Source: Chloroflexota bacterium (GTDB lineage Bacteria; Chloroflexota; UBA6077; CF-72). From it: 9,086 nucleotides of DNA. This document shows, piece after piece, positions 1 to 5,888 of the stretch. The position numbers were made by a program, and so were the translations under genes. Every line of letters starts with the position of its first letter. Within the stretch, counting starts at the first letter, position 1. The notes under the pieces are model-generated. The model searched no databases. It worked only from the letters and a program-made list of their open reading frames with translations, and had not been told where the DNA came from. The stretch covers positions 1 through 9,086 of the forward strand of contig JAFAPL010000668.1 in the NCBI GenBank assembly GCA_019247135.1, written 5' to 3'.

Positions 1-87
1 GTTGAACAAGCATGGCGAAAGGCGCGGCAGCCCGCGAGAATAAGCCAGGCGATTCGCATGCGGGCTATCGGTGCAACTCGCCGAGCG

Positions 88-106
88 TCAACTTCGAGGA
101 AGTTGA
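88..106. other. Hairpin across the repeat copy 1/2 junction
   Basis: TCAACTTC (88-95) and GAAGTTGA (99-106) form a perfect 8-bp stem with a GAG loop. The end of one repeat pairs with the start of the next, so the structure exists only because the units are in tandem. There is no T-run after it on either strand. Confidence 0.6.
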
Positions 107-187
107 ACAAGCATGGCGAGGGGCGCGGTAGCCCGCGAGAATAAGCCAGGCGATTCGCATGCGGCTATCGGTGCAACTCTCCGAGCG

Positions 188-206
188 TCAACTTCAAGGA
201 AGTTGA
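188..206. other. Hairpin across the repeat copy 2/3 junction
   Basis: This is the same 8-bp stem as at the first junction, TCAACTTC (188-195) with GAAGTTGA (199-206), but the loop is AAG instead of GAG. The stem is unchanged while the loop has drifted. Confidence 0.6.
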
Positions 207-274
207 ACAAGCATGGCGAAAGCGCGGCAGCTCGCGAGAATAGGCCAGGCGATTCGCACGCCGGCTGCTGCTGC

Positions 275-287
275 ACCTCGCCGAGGT
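275..287. other. Small hairpin just after the nuoN stop
   Basis: ACCTC (275-279) pairs with GAGGT (283-287) around GCC, four bases past the nuoN stop on the transcribed strand. It is short and has no T-run, so at best it is a weak 3'-end structure rather than a terminator. Confidence 0.3.
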
Positions 288-291
288 TCGC

Positions 292-1590
292 TTAGCGCGC
301 GAGAGTCCAGGCGATGCCCGGCGCGAGGCTGACTATCACGACCAGGATCGTCGCGAGCACGACGCCTGGCAGGACCACTCGAGGCGTTGCGCCCTCGGCC
401 CGCAGCGCGGCCAGCAGGTCCGGCACCGGCCGCAGATAGTAGAGCACGCTGAACACGCCGCCCGCGGCGGCGATCAGTGTCGGCAGCGGACCGGCTGACT
501 GCCACGCCACGACCAGGACCGCGAGCTTGGCCCAGAAGCCCGGCGTCGGCGGGATGCCGCTGAGCGCGAACAGCCCGAGCGCGAGCGCCAGCGCACGCCC
601 CCGACCCATCGTGCGTAGCTCCGGTTCCGCGCCCGTTCCTGCCAGCGCCGCGAACACCAGCATCGCCATGCTGGCGTACAGGCCCGCGTAGAAGACGGCG
701 GTGTTCGGCCCATTGGGCAAGCAGCCCAGGGCCAGCCCGATGAAGCCGGCGTGGGTAATGGCCGAGTAGGCCAGCATGCGCCGCAGTGTGCGGCCGTGTG
801 CCAGCGCGCCGAAAGTGCCCCAGATGATCGTCAGACACCCAATCCACACGAGCAGCGGCGCCGCGGGCGCGCCCGCCGACAGAACGACCCGCCCCAACGC
901 ATACGCGGCCGCCAGTTTGCTCGCGCTCATGACGAACCCGGCGACAGACGCCGCCGCCGCGGTGTAGGCGTCGAGGGCGCCCCAATGCAGGGGGAACACC
1001 GCCAGCTCGAAGCAGAGCCCGAGCACGACGAGCACGACGCCCGCCAGCGTGAGCGGGTTGGCGGAGACCTGATCGGCCGTCGGGAAACCGAAGGATCCCG
1101 TCCCGAGGTACACCAGCCCGACGCCATAAAGCAGGCCGGCCAACGAGATCGCGCCGAGGACGAAGTATTTGAAGGAAGCTTCGAGGCAGCGGTCGCCTCG
1201 ACCCAGCGCGACCAGGATCACGGCGCTCAGGGCCAGCGTTTCCAGGCCGATGACCGCCTGCAGCAGGTCGGTCGCGCCCGCGAGTGCGATGCCGCCCGCA
1301 CTGCCGAGCAGGAGCAACGCGGAAACTTCGGCCACGTGCGCGGGCACGGCGGTCTGCAGCACCGGCAGGACCAGCAGCGCGAGCAGCGCGATGGCACAGA
1401 TGCCGACGACGGCCAGGCTGGGCTGGGGCCCGAACGCTCCGACCAGGAGCGCGACGATCGCAAAGATCGCTCCGACGACGCTCGCCAGGATCGAGTTGGT
1501 CGACAACATGGAGATCAACAGCAGCGCGACGACTGCGCCTATCACCAGTACGCTCGCGGCAACCAGATGTGCCGGGATGCCCGCGATCAT
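292..1590 (-). CDS. nuoN: NADH-quinone oxidoreductase subunit N (NuoN), divergent, with Glu at the TM7 Lys site
   Basis: NuoN (432 aa) is the antiporter-like membrane subunit (ND2 family) that sits closest to NuoK/J. About 14 hydrophobic helices are visible. Recognisable segments are VIGLETLALSAVILVAL (TM5, Glu117 kept), CLEASFKYFVLGAISLAGLL, SASKLAAAYALGR (TM8, Lys225 kept), RRMLAYSAITHAGFIGLALG and LSGIPPTPGFWAKL (TM12, Lys355 kept). TM7 reads CFELAVFPLHWGALDAYTAA. The family pattern there is FKLxxxPFHxWxPDxYxGAP, so the pathway Lys is replaced by Glu195 (GAG) and the PDxYxGAP part is degraded. It is shorter than the usual 480 or so, mainly between TM2 and TM4. ATG overlaps the nuoL stop (ATGA), with GAGAGG seven bases upstream. 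nuoM, expected between nuoL and nuoN, is missing. I prefer NuoN over NuoM because of GLExLxL, EASxKYFxLGA and SASK. Confidence 0.9.
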   Translation of the reverse strand: MIAGIPAHLVAASVLVIGAVVALLLISMLSTNSILASVVGAIFAIVALLVGAFGPQPSLAVVGICAIALLALLVLPVLQTAVPAHVAEVSALLLLGSAGGIALAGATDLLQAVIGLETLALSAVILVALGRGDRCLEASFKYFVLGAISLAGLLYGVGLVYLGTGSFGFPTADQVSANPLTLAGVVLVVLGLCFELAVFPLHWGALDAYTAAAASVAGFVMSASKLAAAYALGRVVLSAGAPAAPLLVWIGCLTIIWGTFGALAHGRTLRRMLAYSAITHAGFIGLALGCLPNGPNTAVFYAGLYASMAMLVFAALAGTGAEPELRTMGRGRALALALGLFALSGIPPTPGFWAKLAVLVVAWQSAGPLPTLIAAAGGVFSVLYYLRPVPDLLAALRAEGATPRVVLPGVVLATILVVIVSLAPGIAWTLAR

Positions 1591-3311
1591 CGGACGACCT
1601 CTCGGAGGAACAACACGATCGCGAGGCCGACCAGGGAGCCGAACGCGTAGAGCGGCAGAAGACCCGACTGAGCGCGCGCAACCAGATCGTCCGCGACCGC
1701 GTAGCCAGCGCGAGCAATCGCGCTCACCCAGCCAGCGGCGGCGTACGAGGTCGCCGTGGCGGGCGCCGGCGCGGCGGCGGGCTGCCGCATCGAATACCAG
1801 TACGCGCCCGCAAAACCAAGGGCGCCCAGTACGAACGCGATCCAGCCAGTCACGGCGAAGGGGCTCGGTAGTGGCTCTATCGCTCCGAGCGGTCCGCTCA
1901 ATTGGCCGGTCAAGGCTCCGCCGAGCCAGCCGAACGCGATCGCGCCCACCATCAGCGGCACGAGCGACCAGTCCATCAAACGCTCCGACGACTCGTCGTG
2001 ATGCACCGCGTGCGGGTCGCGCGCGGGCGCCATGTAGACGATCGTGAACAGCCGTCCGATGTACAGGCCCGTCAGCACGACGCCGAGAAGCAAGAGGTAG
2101 CCAACCCAGGGCATGCGCGAGTTGATCGCGGCGTCGATGATCGAGTCCTTGCTGAAGGAGCCCGCGGTGATGAGCGGCGTGCCGATCAGCGCGAGCGAGC
2201 CGATGAGAAAGCCCGCGCGGCTGAAGCGGAAGAAACGACCCAGTCCGCGGAGGTCGGCCAGCCCCTCGAGCCCGCCCGCGCCGTGGATGACGATGCCCGC
2301 CGCCAGGAACAGGAGCGCCTTGAAGGACGCATGCGTGAACAGGTGGAACAAGCCGGGGAACGGTGCGCCCACGCCGACAGCCGCGAACATGTACCCGAGC
2401 TGGGCAACCGTGGAGTACGCAATGCCCTTCTTGAAGTTGCCCTGGAAGAAGCTCGCGACACTCGCGGCGAGCGCGGTCACGACGCCGATGATGGCGATCC
2501 ACAAGGCGACCGTCGGTGCTTCTTCGATCAGGGCGTGCGTGCGAACCAGGAGGTAGACACCCGCTGCGACCATGGTGGCCGCGTGGATCAGGGCGCTGAT
2601 CGGTGTTGGACCTGCCATGGCATTGGGCAGCCAGAAGTACAGCGGACCCTGCGCTGATTTCGCGGCGGCCGCGACGAACAGCAGGAGGGCGATCAATTCC
2701 GCGCCGCCCGGGCCGCTGGTGCACTGGCTCGTGTTCAACGTGACGAGCGCGCCGCAACCTCGCGGAACGAACGCGGCGGCGATCAGCAGGGCGGCATCAC
2801 CGACCGCGTTGGCGGCCAACGCTTGCAGGCCGGCACCGAGGGTGCCTTCGCGGTCGCGCCAGAACGAGATCAGCAGGAAGCTGGAGATGCCGACTCCCGT
2901 CCAACCGATCAGCAGGACCGCCAGGTCGCCAGCCAGGACCAGCAGCGCCATCGCGCCGACGAACAGGTCGAGATAGGCGAAGAAGCGGCGGCGGCCCGGG
3001 TCCTCCGCCATGTAGCCGAGCGAGTACACGTACACGAGCGTGGCCACGAAGCCAAGGATGGCCAGCATGAACGCGCTCAGCGGATCGGCGAGCGAGCGAA
3101 ATGAGCCGTCAGGTAGGAACGGCAGCCAGTTCTGAAATTCGACCGAGTACGAGCCGCCCTGCAGAAATGCGATGACCGCGACCACCAGCATCACGGGTGG
3201 TCCAGCGAGACTGGCGTATCCGGCTTTGCGGTTGTCGGCGGGCACGCCCAGCGCAGTCAGCAACAGACCTGGCAGGGTGAACACCCACGCCCAGGCGAGC
3301 AACGCGGTCAT
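1587..3311 (-). CDS. nuoL: NADH-quinone oxidoreductase subunit L (NuoL), with Thr at the TM5 Glu site and a short lateral-helix region
   Basis: NuoL (574 aa) is the distal antiporter-like membrane subunit (ND5 family). It is recognised by AKSAQGPLYFWLPNAMAGPT, ALIHAATMVAAGVYLLVR, LFHLFTHASFKALLFLAAG and TAGSFSKDSI. Likely pathway residues are present: Lys218 (TM7), His243 (TM8), His323/His327 and Lys331, and Lys388/Asp389 (TM12). The TM5 segment, however, reads LIGWTGVGISSFLL with Thr138 (ACG) where the family has Glu (WEG; Glu144 in E. coli). After TM15 (about 487-508) only some 42 residues, Ala/Pro-rich at first, precede the last helix (551-570). The family normally has about 80 there, holding the long lateral helix and a YDxxxVxP-like region not seen here. 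Family length is usually about 610 or more. The start has GGAG at 8 bases and overlaps the nuoK stop; the stop overlaps the nuoN start. Confidence 0.95.
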   Translation of the reverse strand: MTALLAWAWVFTLPGLLLTALGVPADNRKAGYASLAGPPVMLVVAVIAFLQGGSYSVEFQNWLPFLPDGSFRSLADPLSAFMLAILGFVATLVYVYSLGYMAEDPGRRRFFAYLDLFVGAMALLVLAGDLAVLLIGWTGVGISSFLLISFWRDREGTLGAGLQALAANAVGDAALLIAAAFVPRGCGALVTLNTSQCTSGPGGAELIALLLFVAAAAKSAQGPLYFWLPNAMAGPTPISALIHAATMVAAGVYLLVRTHALIEEAPTVALWIAIIGVVTALAASVASFFQGNFKKGIAYSTVAQLGYMFAAVGVGAPFPGLFHLFTHASFKALLFLAAGIVIHGAGGLEGLADLRGLGRFFRFSRAGFLIGSLALIGTPLITAGSFSKDSIIDAAINSRMPWVGYLLLLGVVLTGLYIGRLFTIVYMAPARDPHAVHHDESSERLMDWSLVPLMVGAIAFGWLGGALTGQLSGPLGAIEPLPSPFAVTGWIAFVLGALGFAGAYWYSMRQPAAAPAPATATSYAAAGWVSAIARAGYAVADDLVARAQSGLLPLYAFGSLVGLAIVLFLREVVR

Positions 3312-3610
3312 CCGTGAAGCTCCGTGGCTCCGTCGACGTCGGCAATGGTCCGATTCCGAAACAATGCCAGCGCGAGAGCCAGCCCGATGACCGCCTCGGC
3401 CGCGGCGAGGACGAGCACGATCAGCGCGGCTGATTCTGCATCCGCTAGCCCATGCACGCGCGCCCCAAGGACGATGACCAGGTTGGCCGCGTTCAGCATG
3501 ATCTCGACGGCCATCAGCATGGCCACGGGATGGCGATGCACCAGCGCGGCGGCGCCGCCGATGGCGAACAGCCCGGCGGAGGTGGCGAGGACGAGCACCT
3601 CGGAATTCAT
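3308..3610 (-). CDS. nuoK: NADH-quinone oxidoreductase subunit K (NuoK)
   Basis: NuoK (100 aa, the normal length; ND4L family) is a three-helix membrane subunit that carries two Glu residues essential for the proton path. Both are present: Glu36 in AVEIMLNAANLVIV and Glu72 in LAAAEAVIGLALALALFRNR, at the same positions as in the E. coli protein. Helices lie at about residues 5-24, 30-50 and 61-84. The ATG at 3610 is chosen because the protein then has family length, with GGGA five bases upstream; an upstream in-frame ATG would overlap nuoJ heavily and add a non-homologous stretch. The TGA stop overlaps the nuoL ATG in ATGA, so the two are probably translationally coupled. Confidence 0.95.
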   Translation of the reverse strand: MNSEVLVLATSAGLFAIGGAAALVHRHPVAMLMAVEIMLNAANLVIVLGARVHGLADAESAALIVLVLAAAEAVIGLALALALFRNRTIADVDGATELHG

Positions 3611-3675
3611 GCGCGTCCCAGGCGGGCCCGCAGGTCCATCGAGAGCCGTACGAGTGCGACTTCGAGAAAGGTCAT
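3607..3675 (-). other. 22-codon open frame joining nuoJ to nuoK by ATGA overlaps at both ends
   Basis: This frame starts in the ATGA that contains the nuoJ stop and ends in the ATGA that contains the nuoK start, so it fills the 61-base gap exactly. Its 22-residue product begins MTFLEVALVRLSMDLRARLG, an amphipathic, basic sequence that I cannot match to a family. It could be a coupling frame or a tiny protein. Chance is possible because stop codons are rare in GC-rich DNA. Confidence 0.3.
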
Positions 3676-4223
3676 CGGTGGAGCACCAGTTTGCGGGGCT
3701 CCGTTGCGGCCTGCGGCTTTCGGGCAATGGTCGGGCGTGGCTCGTGGCGGCGCCAGATCGCCACGCCGCCAACGATGGCGACGAGTAGCAGCGGCGCCGT
3801 CAGCTCGAACGGCCCGATCAGTGGCCCGAACAGGGCCTGGCCAACGGCGGCGACGCTGAGATCGAAGTTCGGCGCCGGTGCGGGAATTCCGCGAGCTAGC
3901 GACACGGCGAGCGCGACGACGATCGCTGCCGCGGCAACACACGCAGCCGCGATACGGTTGCCTTGAGGGGCGAGCTCCAGGCCGCCCGCGGGCAGCAGCG
4001 TCACCACGAACAGGAACAACACCACGATGGCGCCTGAATAGATCAGGATCTGCCCGACGGCGACCATGCCCGCCGCGAGGATGCCGAACAACGCGGCGAG
4101 CGACAGGCTATGCACGAGGAGCGCGACCGCCGCATACACCGGTCGTCGTGCCAGCAGCACGCCCAACGCGGACAGCAGGGCGACGATGCAGCCGATCAGC
4201 AATGGAAAGAACAGGTCGTCCAT
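3672..4223 (-). CDS. nuoJ: NADH-quinone oxidoreductase subunit J (NuoJ)
   Basis: NuoJ (183 aa) is a membrane-arm subunit (ND6 family) next to NuoK and NuoH. Its third helix is thought to change shape during coupling. Five hydrophobic helices are visible at about residues 5-24, 30-52, 56-77, 91-110 and 140-157. The diagnostic TM3 segment is GQILIYSGAIVVLFLFVVTL (57-76), matching the family's QIxxYxGAIxVLFxFVV pattern. The late segment LFGPLIGPFELTAPLLLVAI is also typical. A basic cytoplasmic tail of about 26 residues follows. The start has only a weak SD (TGGT), and the gap from nuoI is 63 bases. The TGA stop lies in an ATGA that opens another short frame leading to nuoK. The assignment is clear despite the family's low sequence conservation. 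Confidence 0.94.
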   Translation of the reverse strand: MDDLFFPLLIGCIVALLSALGVLLARRPVYAAVALLVHSLSLAALFGILAAGMVAVGQILIYSGAIVVLFLFVVTLLPAGGLELAPQGNRIAAACVAAAAIVVALAVSLARGIPAPAPNFDLSVAAVGQALFGPLIGPFELTAPLLLVAIVGGVAIWRRHEPRPTIARKPQAATEPRKLVLHR

Positions 4224-4227
4224 GGCG

Positions 4228-4290
4228 TTACCAGGTTGGGGTCGACGGTCTGGGAGACCGCGGCAGGCTCAAGGCTCGTTGCTCCCTCAT
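4228..4290 (-). other. 20-codon open frame bridging nuoI and nuoJ
   Basis: The nuoI stop lies in ATGA, and that ATG opens a 20-codon frame (starting MREQRALSLPRS) ending in TAA four bases before the nuoJ ATG. It fills almost the whole 63-base gap. It also covers a small hairpin, CGGTCT/AGACCG at 4246-4260 with a 3-base loop. The frame has no SD of its own and its Ser/Pro/Arg-rich peptide resembles no family I know. It may be a coupling frame that carries ribosomes from nuoI to nuoJ, or chance. Confidence 0.25.
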
Positions 4291-4883
4291 GCCAGCGGGT
4301 GGTGCCGGTCTTCAGGTGGCGAGGTGATGGGTGCGCCAAGCGGACGGTGGGTGCGATAGACCTCGCCGAGGTCGAGATCGTCCGGGATCTCCCGCCGCAG
4401 CTCTGAATCGGTCTGGTCGACGTCCGCGTGGTACTGGCGCCGCGGCGCGTACTTCTCGGGATCGAGCAGCATCTCCTTCGTGTACACGAACTCGCGTCGA
4501 TGAAAATCGGCCAGCTCGTACTCGGGTCCGAGCCGGATCGCGTCCACCGGGCACGCTTCCTCGCAGTAGCCACAGAAGATGCAGCGGATCATGTTGATCT
4601 CGTAGATCGAGGCGTATCGTTCGCCCGTCGACGTCGGGTGTTCGGGATCGTTATCGTCGGCCTGCACGTAGATTGCCCCGGACGGGCACGCGGCGGCGCA
4701 CAGCTCGCAGGCGATGCAGCGTTCCAGCCCGTCCTCGTGACGGTACAGGCGATGCCGACCGCGGAACGCTGGCGGCAGTGTTCGCTTGACCTCCGGGTAA
4801 TTGAACGTGGTCGGCGGTCGACCGAACTCGCGCAGGGTCGTGAGAAAGCCCTTCGCGAGGCCTCTTGCACCATCGAAGACCAT
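4287..4883 (-). CDS. nuoI: NADH-quinone oxidoreductase subunit I (NuoI), 2x[4Fe-4S]
   Basis: NuoI (198 aa) holds clusters N6a and N6b and hands electrons on to N2 near the quinone site. Two ferredoxin-type motifs are complete: CIACELCAAACP (Cys56, 59, 62, 66) and CIFCGYCEEACP (Cys101, 104, 107, 111). The amphipathic N-terminus (GARGLAKGFLTTLREFGRPP) anchors it to NuoH in this family. After the clusters come EYELADFHRREFVYTKEMLL and a polar tail ending in HHPLA, a typical longer bacterial form. ATG follows directly on the nuoH stop (TAGATG), with GGAG 11 bases upstream, so translation is probably coupled to nuoH. The stop overlaps the first codon of a short frame that leads to nuoJ. Confidence 0.97.
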   Translation of the reverse strand: MVFDGARGLAKGFLTTLREFGRPPTTFNYPEVKRTLPPAFRGRHRLYRHEDGLERCIACELCAAACPSGAIYVQADDNDPEHPTSTGERYASIYEINMIRCIFCGYCEEACPVDAIRLGPEYELADFHRREFVYTKEMLLDPEKYAPRRQYHADVDQTDSELRREIPDDLDLGEVYRTHRPLGAPITSPPEDRHHPLA

Positions 4884-5888
4884 CTATGAGGAAGCTCCAC
4901 CCGAAAGCGCCACGACCAGGATGGCCGTGACGAGTACATTCAGCAGCGCCAGCGGAAGCAGCACGCCCCACGAGAGCCGCATCAACTGGTCATAGCGCAG
5001 CCGCGGCAGCGTCCCGCGCAGCCACACGAAGATGAACGCGAACACCGTCATCTTGATCAGCAACCACCACGGCCCACCAATGAGGTTGAACGGCCCCGTC
5101 CACCCGCCGAAGAACAGCGTTGCGGCGACCGCTGACGCGGTGAGCACGTTGACGTACTCGGCGATGAAGTACATCCCGAACCGGAAGCCGCTGTACTCGG
5201 TGTGATAGCCAGCGACGAGCTCCTGCTCCGCCTCCGGCAGATCGAACGGTGCGCGATTGGTCTCGGCGACGGCGGCCGTGAGGTACAGCAGGAAGCCGAG
5301 CGGCTGCAGGATCACGAATGGAACAGAGCTGGCCTGCCTGGCGACTATTTCGCCGATGGAGAGCGTGCCACTCACGAGAGCGATACCGACCAGCGCCAGG
5401 CCGAGCACCAGCTCGTACGAGACGACCTGCGCGCCGCCGCGCAGCGCACCCAGCAGCGAGTACTTGGAGCCCGAGGACCAGCCGCCCAGGACAACGCCGT
5501 ACACGCCGAGCGAGCTCGCGGCGATCAGGTAGACCAGTCCCACCGGCAGGTCCTGTATGACCAGCTCGATCTGACGGCCCGCCACCTGGAGGGTTGGGCC
5601 GATTGGAATGACGGCGAACGACGCGAGGGCGGCGACGAGCGATATGGCGGGTGCGATCGGATATAGCAGCCGATCGGCGCGGAGCGGTTGAATGTCTTCC
5701 TTGAAGAGCAGCTTCAACGCGTCAGCCAGTGGCTGCAACAAGCCCGACGGGCCGACGCGGTTCGGTCCAATGCGAACCTGTATCCGCCCGAGCATTCGTC
5801 GCTCGAACCAGGTCATGTACGCCATGCCCGTGAGCAGGGCAAGGATGATGACCAGCGACCGAATGAGGTCGATCAGGAAATCAAACAC
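4884..5888 (-). CDS. nuoH: NADH-quinone oxidoreductase subunit H (NuoH), GTG start
   Basis: NuoH (334 aa) is the membrane subunit that forms the quinone-binding site with the peripheral arm and starts the proton-coupling path. Signature segments are present: FERRMLGRIQVRIGPNRVGP just after the first transmembrane helix, GVYGVVLGGWSSGSKYSLLG, the TM5 segment QVVSYELVLG with its conserved Glu, the acidic quinone-facing loop AETNRAPFDLPEAEQELVAG, and FVWLRGTLPRLRYDQLM near the end. About eight hydrophobic helices are visible. I choose the GTG at 5888 (FDFLIDLIRSL follows) because it gives a normal-length TM1. It overlaps the nuoG stop in GTGTTTGA, pointing to translational coupling, and a GAGGA lies 14 bases upstream. 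The longer open frame upstream runs inside nuoG and is not real. The TAG stop abuts the nuoI ATG. Confidence 0.96.
   Translation of the reverse strand: MFDFLIDLIRSLVIILALLTGMAYMTWFERRMLGRIQVRIGPNRVGPSGLLQPLADALKLLFKEDIQPLRADRLLYPIAPAISLVAALASFAVIPIGPTLQVAGRQIELVIQDLPVGLVYLIAASSLGVYGVVLGGWSSGSKYSLLGALRGGAQVVSYELVLGLALVGIALVSGTLSIGEIVARQASSVPFVILQPLGFLLYLTAAVAETNRAPFDLPEAEQELVAGYHTEYSGFRFGMYFIAEYVNVLTASAVAATLFFGGWTGPFNLIGGPWWLLIKMTVFAFIFVWLRGTLPRLRYDQLMRLSWGVLLPLALLNVLVTAILVVALSGGASS

Larger units (their letters stand above)
1..288. repeat. Three tandem copies of a ~100-bp repeat downstream of nuoN
   Basis: Copy 1 is 1-101, copy 2 is 102-201 and copy 3 runs from 202 to about 288. Each opens with GTTGAACAAGCATGGCGA and shares GCGAGAATA, GCCAGGCGATTCGCA and, in copies 1 and 2, ATCGGTGCAACTC and CCGAGCGTCAACTTC. 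Copies 1 and 2 differ at only a few positions. Copy 3 diverges over its last 30 bases, where it meets the nuoN stop at 292-294. Copy 1 has an internal 7-bp stem (AGCCCGC 29-35 with GCGGGCT 60-66). The array is cut by the window edge, so more copies may follow. There are no unique spacers, so it is not CRISPR. Open frames across it are short and look incidental. I see no other gene in this region. Confidence 0.9.

Noticed and set aside
30..60. Lipoprotein-like start (MRIAWLILAGC) on the minus strand within repeat copy 1
   Set aside because: The frame closes after about 30 residues and copy 3 has lost the ATG; it is most likely chance.
88..276. 62-codon open frame with an internally repeated peptide (ACESPGLFSRA)
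   Set aside because: The peptide repeat follows from the DNA repeat; the frame has no supporting signals and neighbouring copies carry indels that break it.
1..288. CRISPR array
   Set aside because: The units are about 100 bp, repeat along their whole length and have no unique spacers.
292..1590. The last gene being nuoM rather than nuoN
   Set aside because: TM5 GLETLAL, EASFKYFVLGA and SASKLAA match NuoN/ND2; the NuoM-type segments around TM5 and TM7 are absent.
751..1650. 299-codon plus-strand open frame
   Set aside because: It lies antisense to nuoN and its product is Arg/Gln/Asp-rich with no domain; it is a shadow of the real gene.
194..1717. 507-codon minus-strand open frame overlapping nuoN
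   Set aside because: It is an off-frame reading of nuoN with Arg-rich low-complexity composition, typical of GC-rich DNA; the nuoN frame has clear family motifs.
1756..2657. Long plus-strand open frames opposite nuoL
   Set aside because: They are antisense shadows with highly charged composition and no recognisable motif.
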